A stretch of 64,000 bases of DNA from Clostridia bacterium (GCA_017442225.1 JAFSAR010000012.1:21500-85499), one strand, 5' to 3'; positions 8,847-18,263 are shown, numbered from the stretch's first letter. Translations and numbers: made by a program. Notes: a model not told the origin generated them from the letters alone.

Positions 8847-9725
8847 TTATACTGTTGTTTCACGTGTTTCTTTGTTAGGAAAAACTAAAATATCGGGGCA
8901 GTGATTGTGTTGTTTTTCGGGAGGTGGAATCTGCATAAAATCGCCATAGAGTGCTGTTAGCGCTTCTTCAAGATTGTTTGGAAAATAAATCTCAGTGTTT
9001 TCAAATTTTTCCTTTCTAAGCGGCAAAGTTTTGCTTTTTATAAAAACGGAAGTGTATGCCTCGGTATCGCAACTATATGCCCAAACATCAGTTTCAACGT
9101 CATTGTATTTTGTGCACTCTTTGAGACAAAGGTTGTAAAGAAAATTATGAGAAACACAAAAAACATTTAAAAAAAGCCAAACCATTGCAGTGATGCCGTG
9201 CGCGATTTTTGCTTTAAATCCCGAAAGGGGTAAGTGTGGAAAGGGAATATGCTTTAGAATTAGAAGTTTGCTAAGCAACCACGCTTTACGTTGTTGCTTT
9301 TTTCTTAAATTTTCGTCGATAGGCGCGTTATCAACGGGGAAAATGTCTAAAAATATGCCTTTTGGATAATTTCCGCGTTTGTCTTCTGTGGTTACAAACT
9401 GAGAGTCGTTTATTATTATGTGAGTGTTCATAACGGGAAAATCGTTAAATTTTTCAGCATTGACAACGGTGTATTTATCGGCAAAGTCGCGTTCAAAAAT
9501 CTCGACGGCCTTTTTATAGTCTTCGCGGGGGATGTAAAGGTCTATATCATCATCCCACGGAATAAAACCACTGTGTCGTAGTGCGCCGATACCCGTGCCC
9601 GCAAACCCCCAATATATAAGATTGTTTTCTTCGCATACTTTTATGAAATCGTTTAAAATTTCAAGTTCACAAAGCTGTAGTTTTTTTAAAATTTGCGGCT
9701 CATAAGATTTAGACACAATTTTCAT
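8847..9725 (-). CDS. licD: LicD family phosphotransferase
   Basis: LicD proteins transfer phosphocholine (or another alcohol phosphate) from a CDP carrier to glycans. The 292-residue protein carries the family core YWGFAGTGIGALRHSGF followed by IPWDDDIDLYIPREDY around residues 37-70, with the paired aspartates of a nucleotidyltransferase fold. A cysteine-containing hydrophobic stretch lies near residues 175-200. It converges on the licC-OPA operon and runs away from the polysaccharide operon that starts at 9913, so it could modify that polymer. The start ATG has a GGAG immediately before it, which is unusually close, so a nearby alternative start cannot be excluded. Confidence 0.88.
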   Translation of the reverse strand: MKIVSKSYEPQILKKLQLCELEILNDFIKVCEENNLIYWGFAGTGIGALRHSGFIPWDDDIDLYIPREDYKKAVEIFERDFADKYTVVNAEKFNDFPVMNTHIIINDSQFVTTEDKRGNYPKGIFLDIFPVDNAPIDENLRKKQQRKAWLLSKLLILKHIPFPHLPLSGFKAKIAHGITAMVWLFLNVFCVSHNFLYNLCLKECTKYNDVETDVWAYSCDTEAYTSVFIKSKTLPLRKEKFENTEIYFPNNLEEALTALYGDFMQIPPPEKQHNHCPDILVFPNKETRETTV

Positions 9726-9822
9726 CTCCGTACATAAACTACTGTAATTATATCAAAATTCGACAAATTTGTCAATGTGTCTAAACTTCATAAAACGATA
9801 ACAAGACGCAAATAAAAATATA

Positions 9823-9851
9823 TTGAATTTGTTTATACCAAATGATATAAT
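9823..9851 (+). promoter_or_regulatory. Promoter of the polysaccharide operon
   Basis: TTGAAT at 9823-9828 and a perfect TATAAT at 9846-9851 with a 17-bp spacer, about 60 bases upstream of the flippase start. The 187-base gap it sits in also holds the licD start region; no operator was recognised. Confidence 0.75.
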
Positions 9852-9912
9852 AAATGTGTATATACTTTTATACAATATAAAGGTTATATATTTTTAAAAT
9901 TAGAGGTTAACT

Positions 9913-11160
9913 ATGATAAAGATATCTAAAAACACATCTGCCCGAAAGGTTTTTTTGTGGAATGCCATAGGTAGCGCTTGTAACGCTTTTTCAACAATGG
10001 TAATTTTAATGGTAATAAACCGTTTTTATGGGCAATTTGAGGGTGGTATAGTAACAATTGCATTAGCACTTGCACAACAAATGCTTACAATTTCAAATTT
10101 TGAAACTGCGACGTTTTACGTTACAGATGGTAAAAAAGAAACGGGATTTAGTGTGCATCTTAGCACAAAAACAATCCTTTTTATTGTGGCGGTTATAGTA
10201 AGCGTGGCGATATCTTTATATAAATATGATTTTTATAAAGCGGTTATTGTTATTTGCTTTTGTATTTACAAAGCTACAGATGGCTTTGCCACGCTAACAA
10301 CAGGTGCTTTGCAACGAGAAGGCAGATTGGACTTAGCGGGCATATCGCTTACCTTTAAAACAATAACTTCAATAGTCGCGCTGATAGTTGTTTCGTTAGC
10401 GACTAAAAATTTAATGTTAGCATCAATTTTAATGGTTGTTGTCGGTGTTTTGTGGACGTTGTTTATTGATTTGGGTATGGTTGCTTGCTTTTTGCCAATA
10501 AAGTTTGATTTTTCAATAAAAAAAATAACCAAGCTGATTTTTGATTGCGCTCCGCTTTTTTTGACTATATTTTTGTTCACATATATTATAAACCAGCCTA
10601 AATATGTTATAGATTCATTCCTGACAGAAGAAAGTCAAAACGCTTTTGGAATTATATTTTTGCCATCTGCAGTTATAACAATGCTAAGCTTGTTTATATA
10701 CAGACCAATGTTAACAACACTTACAAACTATTGGTCACAAAATGAACGCAAAAAATTTTTTGGCTTAGTAATAAAAGTTTCGCTTATATTATTAGGATTG
10801 ACAGCAATTTGCGTTGTAGGCGGTGCTGTTTTAGGTGTGCCGATTTTATCATTGATTTTTGGTGTCGATTTAAACGGTATGGAGATAGAACTCGGACTTA
10901 TTATTATAGGCGGTGGTTTATATGCGTTTTCTACGTTATTGTATAACGTGCTTGCAATATTTAGAAAGCAAAAATTAATGTTGGTAGCATGCGCTACAGT
11001 TTATGTGTTTGCCATCGTAGTAACAAAACCATTAACCGTTGCCTTTAATTTGAACGGTGCTTCGCTTTCTTACGCGTTATGTAATCTTATGTTAAGTGTG
11101 TTGCTGTTGGTTTGTTGTTTGGTCACGACAAAAAAGAAAGGAGTCTGCGTTAATGGATAA
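9913..11160 (+). CDS. Polysaccharide flippase (Wzx/MATE-like oligosaccharide transporter)
   Basis: A 415-residue, almost wholly hydrophobic protein with about 12 predicted membrane helices. It has the N-terminal amphipathic start ARKVFLWNAIGSACNAFS and the repeated pattern of polysaccharide transport proteins that flip undecaprenyl-linked repeat units. It is the first gene of a six-gene glycan operon. The stop overlaps the downstream glycosyltransferase start by 8 bases. The sequence is more A+T-rich than the housekeeping genes around it, as are all genes up to 15.4 kb, a common sign of horizontally exchanged glycan loci. Confidence 0.85.
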   Translation: MIKISKNTSARKVFLWNAIGSACNAFSTMVILMVINRFYGQFEGGIVTIALALAQQMLTISNFETATFYVTDGKKETGFSVHLSTKTILFIVAVIVSVAISLYKYDFYKAVIVICFCIYKATDGFATLTTGALQREGRLDLAGISLTFKTITSIVALIVVSLATKNLMLASILMVVVGVLWTLFIDLGMVACFLPIKFDFSIKKITKLIFDCAPLFLTIFLFTYIINQPKYVIDSFLTEESQNAFGIIFLPSAVITMLSLFIYRPMLTTLTNYWSQNERKKFFGLVIKVSLILLGLTAICVVGGAVLGVPILSLIFGVDLNGMEIELGLIIIGGGLYAFSTLLYNVLAIFRKQKLMLVACATVYVFAIVVTKPLTVAFNLNGASLSYALCNLMLSVLLLVCCLVTTKKKGVCVNG

Positions 11161-12259
11161 CCCTAAAAGAGTGTTAGTAGTTATTGGAAAAATGGATCGT
11201 GGCGGCGCCGAAACAATAGTAATGAACCTTTATCGGAACATTAACCGTCAAAAAGTGCAATTTGATTTTGCTGTTCACACACAAAAAAAGGCAGATTATG
11301 ATGACGAAATAATAGCTATGGGCGGCAGGATATTCCGTTTTCCTGAATACAAAATATATAACAATTTCTCATACAAAAAAGCGTGGAAAAACTTTTTAAC
11401 ACAGCACAAGGGTGAATTTTGCGCAGTGCACGGTCACATAGGAAGTTGCGCAGCCATATATTTAAACGAGGCCAAAAAACAAAACATTTTTACTGTTGCG
11501 CATTCTCACAGTTGTATGAATGGAATAGTGGGCTTTTTGTTTAAAATATTGTGTTTTCCGCAAAGATTTATAGCAGATCAATTCTTTGGTTGTTCTGTTG
11601 AAGCAGGAATTGACCGTTTTGGTAAAAAAGTGGTTAATAACAGTAAAATATATAAAACTCTTAATAATGGCATTGATGCAAAAGCATATGTGTACAATCG
11701 CAAAACGCGTGAGCAATACCGCAGCGATTTTGGCGTTGAAAACAAGCTTGTTATAGGACACGTGGGTAGGTTTACCTATGCTAAAAACCACAAGTTTTTA
11801 ATTGAAGTATTTAGCGAAATTAAAAAAATGCGCGACGATGCCGTTCTTGTCTTGGCGGGACGCGGCGAGCTAGAAGAAAAAGTAAAAAAACAGGTTGCGG
11901 AGCTTGGACTTGAAAAAAGCGTTATTTTTGCTGGTGTTAGAGAAGATATACCCCAAGTATTACAAATGTATGATATATTTGTGTTCCCGTCAAATTATGA
12001 GGGACTACCCCTATCTGTTGTTGAGGCTCAGGCTGCCGATTTACCTTGTTTGCTAACCGATATAATTCCTGAGTTTGCGATTATAACAAATCAATGTAAA
12101 TTATTTTCAATTAACAATAGTGCTCGCGATTGGGCAAAAAAAGCAGTATGGTTATGCGATAATTCAACTAGAAAAGATACCTATGAACAGATAAAGGCAA
12201 GCGGTTTTGACATAACATCTATTGCAAAGGAATTAGAGAATTTTTATTTAAGCATTTAA
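11153..12259 (+). CDS. GT4-family glycosyltransferase
   Basis: Retaining GT-B glycosyltransferase of 368 residues. The N-terminal Rossmann half begins VLVVIGKMDRGGAETIVMNL, the usual acceptor-side glycine loop. The C-terminal half has GHVGRFTYAKNH, LVLAGRGELEEKVK and the donor-binding FVFPSNYEGLPLSVVEAQA with the E-x7-E pattern. The ATG at 11153, 8 bases after AAGGAG, is preferred over longer in-frame starts inside the flippase gene. Probably adds a sugar to a lipid-linked repeat unit at the cytosolic face of the membrane; donor and acceptor cannot be told from sequence. Confidence 0.9.
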   Translation: MDNPKRVLVVIGKMDRGGAETIVMNLYRNINRQKVQFDFAVHTQKKADYDDEIIAMGGRIFRFPEYKIYNNFSYKKAWKNFLTQHKGEFCAVHGHIGSCAAIYLNEAKKQNIFTVAHSHSCMNGIVGFLFKILCFPQRFIADQFFGCSVEAGIDRFGKKVVNNSKIYKTLNNGIDAKAYVYNRKTREQYRSDFGVENKLVIGHVGRFTYAKNHKFLIEVFSEIKKMRDDAVLVLAGRGELEEKVKKQVAELGLEKSVIFAGVREDIPQVLQMYDIFVFPSNYEGLPLSVVEAQAADLPCLLTDIIPEFAIITNQCKLFSINNSARDWAKKAVWLCDNSTRKDTYEQIKASGFDITSIAKELENFYLSI

Positions 12260-12310
12260 AAAATGTAATATACACAGATGTGCCTTTAGTTGCGAAGAAA
12301 GAGGAGTAAA

Positions 12311-14260
12311 ATGAAATTTTTACAATTTATTGACAAACAAAAAAGCATTATATCTGCAGCAACAGCAATTGTTTTAATAATAGCTATCACGGTTGCATTT
12401 TATAAATCTTATTTCGATACTCAAGAGGAAGAAATTATCAAAAGTTATACGGTGGGTAACATCACTGAAATTAATGATACAATAACGTTAAATGAGGGTC
12501 AGACCCTTGTTCAAAATTATTATAGCGATAGTTTTGATTATAAACAGTTGGGATTTACAGCAACTCCAACAACCGAATCGGCAATTTTAAATGTGCAAAT
12601 ATCAAACGGAGAACAAAATCAAACTAAATCTTTTAAGCATAGTGAATTGTCTTTGGGATATACATATATAGACCTTGATGAAGCTTTAAAAAAATCATCA
12701 CCAACAGATTTTACAGTAACCTTTATTGCAACAAAGGGAGCTTTTGATTTTTCGGCAAACAATAACGTGACTATAGAAAACAGTAGTTGTACCGTTGATT
12801 CAACAAATTGCGAAAAAAATGTGGTAATAGACTTGAGGTCGGTTCAAAAAACAAAAGGTTTTGAATTTGTATTATTATCATCTGTAATAATAATTTTTTT
12901 GATAACATTATTATTGTTTGTAAAACTAAAACCCTTTAATATAGAGGGCATAACAGCGGTTGTTGCCTTGTTTTTTTGTATAATTTTTATTTTCGTGTTC
13001 AAACCTTTTACCGTGCCTGACGAGGCCACACATTACAGAAGCGCATATCATGTCTCTAATATGATGATGCTTGATTTTTCGGATAACGAAAAAGGTTTGC
13101 AAATGCGTCAATGCGACTATAATTATTTTGTAAACGGTCGAATTGCTATACGTGACCAAAGCTATATAAGTGAAAACGATTTTGATAAGTTTTTTGTTAA
13201 AGACAATCAAAAGGTTGATACAGGTTACAGATTTATATCGGACAAAAAGGCGTTACCCTATGTAGCTAGCGGTCTTGGCATTACCGTTGGCAGAATATTA
13301 CACATAGGCCCGTATTGGACTTTTCAGATAGCAAGATTATTTAATGCTGTAATGGCAATTATATTAATATATTTTGCTATAAAAATTTTACCGTATGGTA
13401 AAATAGGACTAGCTGTAATTGCGCTTATTCCCATAAATTTGCATATATTATCATCGTGTTCGTATGATGCGTTCACGTTTGGTAGCGTGATTTTGATGTT
13501 TGCATATATAATGAAAATTATATATGATGAGCAAAAAATAGGCTGGAAGCGATTGTTGCTTTTAGCGGCAATGATATTCATTATAGTACCGCAAAAAGTG
13601 GTATACATAGGTGTTGCGGCTATTGTGCTTATAATACCGAAAAATAAATTTAAGAATGAAAAATTGCATTTTGCGTTTAAATGTGGTTTGGGAATGGTGG
13701 CGATTGCGTCTATACTGTTTTTGCAGATGGCAGATGTTTCTAAACTTACGTCAGATACACCTACCGCATCTGACGTTGCTGGATTTAGCGTAGGATATAT
13801 ATTGCAAAACCCAATATCAATAATAAAAATGTTGTATAATACTATTATTATACAAGGTGATTTTTACATTAAATCTATGATATCGTTTTTTGGTTGGTTT
13901 GAATTTGAAACGCCGTGGTTTATGGCAATTCCTTATGTGGTTATAATTGCGTTTGCGTTTATGCGAAAAAAAGGCGAGCCAAAAGCTATGGGGTATCCAC
14001 AAAGACTGTATGCGTTATTAATGTTCGGCGCAATTTTCTTGATGATAGAAATGTTGCTTCTGATTGACCATACTTATATAGGAAGCGAAATTATATTAGG
14101 TGTACAGGGGAGATATTTTATACCTGCCTTGCCGTTGTTAATGTTATTTGTGCGAAATAATACAATAGTAGTTAAAGAGAGCTTTGATAAAAAAATGTTA
14201 TATTTGACATCTGTTTTAAACAGCGGAATGTTGATTTATTGTGCAGCAACGATTTTGTAG
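12311..14260 (+). CDS. DUF2142 family membrane protein
   Basis: A 649-residue multi-spanning protein. One helix near residues 10-32 is followed by an extracytoplasmic beta-rich domain of about 150 residues. Then come about 10 helices, starting near residue 180, with the DUF2142 signature FTVPDEATHYRSAYHVS. Members sit in glycan loci and resemble GT-C type glycosyltransferases that use lipid-phosphate sugars. A GT-C role using the product of the downstream GT2/DUF2304 pair would fit but is inference. The ATG at 12311 follows AGGAG by 5 bases. An in-frame TTG upstream lies within the leader and is less likely. Confidence 0.8.
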   Translation: MKFLQFIDKQKSIISAATAIVLIIAITVAFYKSYFDTQEEEIIKSYTVGNITEINDTITLNEGQTLVQNYYSDSFDYKQLGFTATPTTESAILNVQISNGEQNQTKSFKHSELSLGYTYIDLDEALKKSSPTDFTVTFIATKGAFDFSANNNVTIENSSCTVDSTNCEKNVVIDLRSVQKTKGFEFVLLSSVIIIFLITLLLFVKLKPFNIEGITAVVALFFCIIFIFVFKPFTVPDEATHYRSAYHVSNMMMLDFSDNEKGLQMRQCDYNYFVNGRIAIRDQSYISENDFDKFFVKDNQKVDTGYRFISDKKALPYVASGLGITVGRILHIGPYWTFQIARLFNAVMAIILIYFAIKILPYGKIGLAVIALIPINLHILSSCSYDAFTFGSVILMFAYIMKIIYDEQKIGWKRLLLLAAMIFIIVPQKVVYIGVAAIVLIIPKNKFKNEKLHFAFKCGLGMVAIASILFLQMADVSKLTSDTPTASDVAGFSVGYILQNPISIIKMLYNTIIIQGDFYIKSMISFFGWFEFETPWFMAIPYVVIIAFAFMRKKGEPKAMGYPQRLYALLMFGAIFLMIEMLLLIDHTYIGSEIILGVQGRYFIPALPLLMLFVRNNTIVVKESFDKKMLYLTSVLNSGMLIYCAATIL

Positions 14261-14276
14261 TAAAGGGAAACGTAAA

Positions 14277-15413
14277 ATGAAAAAATCGTTTTGTCTTTTT
14301 TGTGCTAATTATTTACCGAATTTAGGTGGCATAGAAAGATATGTTTATAATCTTTCGAAGAGTCTTATAGATTTGGGACACGACGTTACAGTGGTAACGT
14401 CAAACGTGTTTGATTTGCCATCGTATGAGGTGGACGAAAACGGAATAGAAATATTCCGTATGCCTTGTTATAGCTTTATGAAGGGAAGATATCCCGTTTT
14501 AAAGAAAAATGGCGACTTTAAAAATCTTGATAAAAAACTAAGCCAAAAACATTTTGATTTGGTTATTATAAATGCAAGATTTTATATTCACAGTCTTTAT
14601 GCTGCGAATTTCGCCAAGAAAAACAATATAAAGTGTATAACCATAGAGCACGGGTCAACCCATCTTTCAGTTGATAACAAAATTTTGGATTTTGCTGTAG
14701 CACACGTGGAGCATTTTGTAACACTTCTGTTAAAGAAAAAGTGTAGCGATTACTACGCAGTATCAAAAGCGGCAGGTGAGTGGTCTGAGCATTTTGGCAT
14801 AAAATCCAAAGGCACGCTTTACAATGCCATAGATATTGATAGTGTTAAAGTGGCATCTCAAAAAAAAATTTGCGATTATCGCAAGCAATATAACATATCA
14901 ACCGATGCAACGGTTATCACATTTACAGGAAGACTGCTTAAAATTAAGGGTGTTTATGAATTGCTCGACGCATTTAAAACCATAAATCGCGATGATTTAT
15001 ACTTGTTTTATGCGGGTGATGGTCCTGAAATGGACGAGCTTAAATCAAAGGCCAATGACCATGTCTTCTTTTTAGGAAAAATAGATTTTGATCATATAAT
15101 CTCCTTGCTTGACACTTCGGATATATACTGTTTGCCTTCAGTTTCGGAGGGTATGTCAACTTCTATTTTAGAAGCGGTTGCCACAAATACTTTTGTTATA
15201 ACTACTTATAATGGTGGCGCACGCGAACTTATTATTAGTGACGAATACGGCGTTATCACAAAGAGTAATACCGTCGAGGAAACAAAAGCGGCTCTTGAAA
15301 AAGCGTTTGACGAACAGTATCGTAAAAACGCAATAGAAAAGGCATATCAAAAATTGCTTGATGGATTTACCTGGCAAAAAACGGCTGAAAATTTGGAGAA
15401 TTTAGTAAAATAA
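14277..15413 (+). CDS. GT4-family glycosyltransferase
   Basis: GT-B fold enzyme of 378 residues. The N-terminus FCLFCANYLPNLGGIERYVY contains the glycine loop of GT4 acceptor domains. The C-terminal half has ITFTGRLLKIKGVYELLDAF, LYFAGDGPEM-like sequence and the donor site IYCLPSVSEGMSTSILEAVA. It follows the DUF2142 gene by 16 bases with a GGGAAACG site, and precedes the GT2 gene by 12 bases. Likely a polysaccharide glycosyltransferase of the same operon; specificity unknown. Confidence 0.9.
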   Translation: MKKSFCLFCANYLPNLGGIERYVYNLSKSLIDLGHDVTVVTSNVFDLPSYEVDENGIEIFRMPCYSFMKGRYPVLKKNGDFKNLDKKLSQKHFDLVIINARFYIHSLYAANFAKKNNIKCITIEHGSTHLSVDNKILDFAVAHVEHFVTLLLKKKCSDYYAVSKAAGEWSEHFGIKSKGTLYNAIDIDSVKVASQKKICDYRKQYNISTDATVITFTGRLLKIKGVYELLDAFKTINRDDLYLFYAGDGPEMDELKSKANDHVFFLGKIDFDHIISLLDTSDIYCLPSVSEGMSTSILEAVATNTFVITTYNGGARELIISDEYGVITKSNTVEETKAALEKAFDEQYRKNAIEKAYQKLLDGFTWQKTAENLENLVK

Positions 15414-15425
15414 AGAGGTAAGAAA

Positions 15426-16109
15426 ATGAAAACTCTTATAATTATACCCGCTTATAATGAGGGCAAAAATATTGAGAGGGTAGTATCTAATATAAAGGAA
15501 AATTGCCCACGATACGATTATCTTGTTGTAAATGACGGCTCGCGCGATGATACAGAAGCGCTATGTGTAAAAAACGGTTACCATTTTGTAAGCCATCCTG
15601 TAAATCTGGGACTTGCCGCAGCAGTTCAGACGGGTATGCTTTACGCTTATCACAATGGCTATGATGCCGCAATTCAATTTGACGGTGACGGTCAGCACGA
15701 TCCGCGTTTCATAGAAAAAATGACGGCAGAAATTGAAAATGGAAATAACATTGTTATAGGCTCGCGTTTTGTTGACGAAAAAAAACCAAAATCACTACGT
15801 ATGCTGGGTAGCAACTTAATTCAACTTGCAATTAAAATTACAACGGGCAAGACGCTCAAAGATCCAACCTCGGGTATGCGTATGTTCGATAAAAAAATGA
15901 TTAAAAAGTTAGCGCTTGCCGCAGACCTTGGTCCCGAGCCGGACACAGTGGCCTTGCTTGTGCGGGGCGGCGCAAAATTCAGTGAGATACAGGTCGAGAT
16001 GCACGACAGAGTAGCAGGAGAAAGCTATCTCAACCTTTCAAATTCAATTAACTATATGATGCGTATGTTTGTATCAATTCTTATTTTGCAATGGTTGAGA
16101 AAGGGGTAA
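15426..16109 (+). CDS. GT2 glycosyltransferase, polyprenyl-phosphate sugar synthase-like
   Basis: A 227-residue GT-A enzyme with the N-terminal IIIPAYNEGKNIERVV, the nucleotide-binding VVNDGSRDDTE and the metal motif FDGDGQHDP near residue 85. It lacks long C-terminal membrane helices and resembles dolichyl-phosphate mannose synthase-type enzymes that load a sugar onto undecaprenyl phosphate. The small DUF2304 membrane protein next to it is a frequent partner of such enzymes. The product could feed the DUF2142 protein upstream; that link is inferred from operon context. Confidence 0.9.
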   Translation: MKTLIIIPAYNEGKNIERVVSNIKENCPRYDYLVVNDGSRDDTEALCVKNGYHFVSHPVNLGLAAAVQTGMLYAYHNGYDAAIQFDGDGQHDPRFIEKMTAEIENGNNIVIGSRFVDEKKPKSLRMLGSNLIQLAIKITTGKTLKDPTSGMRMFDKKMIKKLALAADLGPEPDTVALLVRGGAKFSEIQVEMHDRVAGESYLNLSNSINYMMRMFVSILILQWLRKG

Positions 16110-16115
16110 TTGTTT

Positions 16116-16457
16116 ATGAATAGAGGTTTAATTATAACTTTGATTTTAGCCTGCATTGTTACGGCAATTTTCGTAATTAGAAAAATCAAAAAATCACAGT
16201 TTAAAATCGGAGATACGCTTTACTGGCTGTTTTTTTGTCTTTTCCTTTTGGTAATGTCGATTTTCCCAACGGCAATATATTGGGTGTCAAACATTATAGG
16301 CTTTGAGTCGCCGTCCAACTTCATATTTGTAACAATTATATTTTTGCTTCTTGTTAAGATATTCTTGCTCGATGCACGTGTTGCAAAGGTTGAGGATAAG
16401 TTAATAAAGCTCGTTCAAAAATACGCAATAGACAACGAATCAAAAGAAACAAAATAG
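16116..16457 (+). CDS. DUF2304 family small membrane protein
   Basis: A 113-residue protein with three hydrophobic helices (about 3-21, 35-60, 70-90) and a charged C-terminal helix starting DARVAKVEDKLIKLVQ. This layout is typical of DUF2304 proteins, which accompany polyprenyl-phosphate GT2 enzymes, perhaps as membrane anchors. The ATG at 16116 is preferred over an in-frame TTG at 16110 because AAAGGGG lies 8 bases upstream. It closes the glycan operon: a strong terminator follows three bases after the stop. Confidence 0.8.
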   Translation: MNRGLIITLILACIVTAIFVIRKIKKSQFKIGDTLYWLFFCLFLLVMSIFPTAIYWVSNIIGFESPSNFIFVTIIFLLLVKIFLLDARVAKVEDKLIKLVQKYAIDNESKETK

Positions 16458-16460
16458 AAA

Positions 16461-16496
16461 ACACAAACAACCCCTCTTTTGAGGGGTTGTTTGTGT
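16461..16496 (+). terminator. Terminator of the polysaccharide operon
   Basis: Perfect 16-bp inverted repeat: ACACAAACAACCCCTC at 16461-16476, loop TTTT, and its complement at 16481-16496. The T-run is interrupted (TTGTTTGTGT), but the stem is long and G+C-rich at the top. Confidence 0.8.
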
Positions 16497-16602
16497 ATGG
16501 GGATGAATATGGTGGGCGCCTTAGCAGGCAGTGCAGAAATCCTGCCAAGGCTGTATAAAAACCGTGTCGTCATCCAAGGGGACAGAGGATGAAACACAGA
16601 TT

Positions 16603-17436
16603 TTAACAAATTTTAAGCTGGTCATACTCGGGTTGATTTTTAAAAATTCTTACCTTGTACTCAATATATTTCTCGGTTTCGTGCTTTCGCGAATTTGCTG
16701 TAATTCCCGCGTTCTGCATAGTGCAAAGCAGCTTTGAAAGGCTGTTTGAAAAAAGCTTTATATCGCCAATGGCTGATTTTCTTACAGGTTTAACGGGCGG
16801 TTCCTTGGGACCTTCATCAATAACGGGATTTAAAATGCTTTCTATTAGATCTTCGGTTTGTGAAAGATTAAGCCCCTCAGCGATTATTTTATCAAGCGCG
16901 CCGTCGCGCTGCTCGGGGGAAAGTCGCAAAAGCGCGCGTGCGTGACGTTCCGTAAGATTTGAGGATACAATGCGGTTCTGAATATCGTCCGACAGTTTAA
17001 GCAATCGCAGTTTATTACTTACGGTAGAATTTGCCATGCCAAGCTGTACCGCCACCTCGGACTGCGTAAGACGAAAATCGTTTATAAGCGACTGTATTGC
17101 GAGCGCCTCCTCAAAGCAGTTAAGGTCAGCGCGTTGCATGTTTTCTGTAATGGCGTAAAGCGACGCCACGAGGTCGCTTGTTCGGTGCAATACACACGGA
17201 ACGCGACGCAGTCCTGCCATTTTTGCCGCGCGCAATCGTCGTTCACCTGCAATAAGCAGATATTTGCCTGCGTCGGTTTTGCGAACTGTGAGCGGTTGTA
17301 TTATTCCGTTGGCGGATATTGAGTCGGCAAGCGACTGCAGCTCGTATGTATCAAAATGTTTTCTCGGCTGATTGGGGCAAGGAATAATATCGTCAGGCTT
17401 TAGCATAAGTAATTTTTTATCTGCAAACGTGTGCAT
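16603..17436 (-). CDS. noc: ParB-family nucleoid occlusion protein (Noc-like)
   Basis: DNA-binding CTPase-fold protein of 277 residues. The ParB N-terminal domain has the GERRLRAAKMAG and ENMQRADL motifs, and the central HTH contains LTQSEVAVQLGMANSTVS. The place next to rsmG-mnmG-mnmE matches B. subtilis noc rather than parB/spo0J, and no parA precedes it, so Noc (blocking division over the chromosome) is the better call, though a true ParB cannot be excluded. The ATG at 17436 is 8 bases from AAAGGAG; longer in-frame starts overlap that site. It has its own promoter at 17462-17490 behind the rsmG terminator. Confidence 0.85.
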   Translation of the reverse strand: MHTFADKKLLMLKPDDIIPCPNQPRKHFDTYELQSLADSISANGIIQPLTVRKTDAGKYLLIAGERRLRAAKMAGLRRVPCVLHRTSDLVASLYAITENMQRADLNCFEEALAIQSLINDFRLTQSEVAVQLGMANSTVSNKLRLLKLSDDIQNRIVSSNLTERHARALLRLSPEQRDGALDKIIAEGLNLSQTEDLIESILNPVIDEGPKEPPVKPVRKSAIGDIKLFSNSLSKLLCTMQNAGITANSRKHETEKYIEYKVRIFKNQPEYDQLKIC

Positions 17437-17461
17437 AACCATCACTCCTTTTTGCAAGCAT

Positions 17462-17490
17462 ATTATCTCTTAAAATTTTAGATTTGTAAA
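17462..17490 (-). promoter_or_regulatory. Promoter of noc
   Basis: On the minus strand, TTTACA (complement of 17485-17490), a 17-bp spacer, then GATAAT (complement of 17462-17467), about 25 bases before the noc start codon. Confidence 0.65.
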
Positions 17491-17524
17491 GCAAAAGCGG
17501 TCGGGCAAAAGCGACACAAAAAAT

Positions 17525-17554
17525 AAAAAAGCGCCTTTTTATAAAGCGCTTTTT
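17525..17554 (-). terminator. Terminator after rsmG, overlapping its last codons
   Basis: On the minus strand AAAAAGCGC, a short loop, then GCGCTTTTTT followed by more T. The upstream arm includes the end of the rsmG coding sequence. This separates the mnmE-mnmG-rsmG transcript from noc. Confidence 0.75.
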
Positions 17555-18255
17555 GCTATTTTACCGCCCATACGCGGATATTTTGGCGGGGTTTGCGATT
17601 TCTTTTTTGCGATTATAAAGGCACGCGCCTCATTTTCTCGCAAGGTTTCGCATATAATTGTAGCCTTTTCACAGCCTAGTATTTTATAGGCATTGATTGC
17701 CGTGTCAAGTTCTTCTTTGGCAGATGCGCCTTTCATAGCGACAAACTGTCCGCCCACTTTAACAAAGGGTATGCAATATTCGCACAGCACGGGCAAATTT
17801 GCCACCGCTCTCGCGCAGGAAATATCGTACTGCTCGCGGTAAAGCGGATTTTTGCCGCCGTCCTCTGCGCGCATATGCACCGTTTGGGCTGTGAGATTTA
17901 ATTCGGCAAGAACTGCGTTTAAAAAGGTAAGACGTTTATTGAGACCGTCCATTAAGGTGAGTTCTATATCGGGGCGGGCAATTTTCAGCACCATTCCGGG
18001 AAATCCTGCGCCCGTGCCAACGTCTATGATCTTTGCGCCTTGCGGTACGCTAACGTTTTTAAAGAATAAAAGACAGTCTAAAAAGTGTTTATAAAGCACT
18101 TCGTGGGGCTCGGTTATGGCGGTAAGATTCATTTTTTCGTTCCACTGACACAGCATATTACCGTAAATATTTAGCCGATTTATCGCAACTTCGTCAAGGA
18201 TAAGACCAAAGCTTTCACAAATCGGAACAATTTTTTCAACATTAAAATCTATCAT
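17539..18255 (-). CDS. rsmG: 16S rRNA (guanine(527)-N7)-methyltransferase
   Basis: Methylates G527 of 16S rRNA with SAM. The 238-residue protein has an N-terminal helical segment (NRLNIYGNMLCQWNEKMNLT), the SAM-binding motif IIDVGTGAGFPGMVLKIA near residue 75, and the CARAVANLPVLCEY segment near residue 150, all diagnostic of the family formerly called GidB. It follows mnmG by 8 bases on the minus strand. Its end coincides with an intrinsic terminator. Confidence 0.96.
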   Translation of the reverse strand: MIDFNVEKIVPICESFGLILDEVAINRLNIYGNMLCQWNEKMNLTAITEPHEVLYKHFLDCLLFFKNVSVPQGAKIIDVGTGAGFPGMVLKIARPDIELTLMDGLNKRLTFLNAVLAELNLTAQTVHMRAEDGGKNPLYREQYDISCARAVANLPVLCEYCIPFVKVGGQFVAMKGASAKEELDTAINAYKILGCEKATIICETLRENEARAFIIAKKKSQTPPKYPRMGGKIAKSAL

Positions 18256-18263
18256 AAAAACCT

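Noticed and set aside
8856..8871. Sequence resembling a ParB parS site inside licD
   Set aside because: TGTTTCACGTG matches the first 11 bases, but the second half-site reads TTTCT instead of AAACA (about 12 of 16), and it is in coding sequence far from noc.
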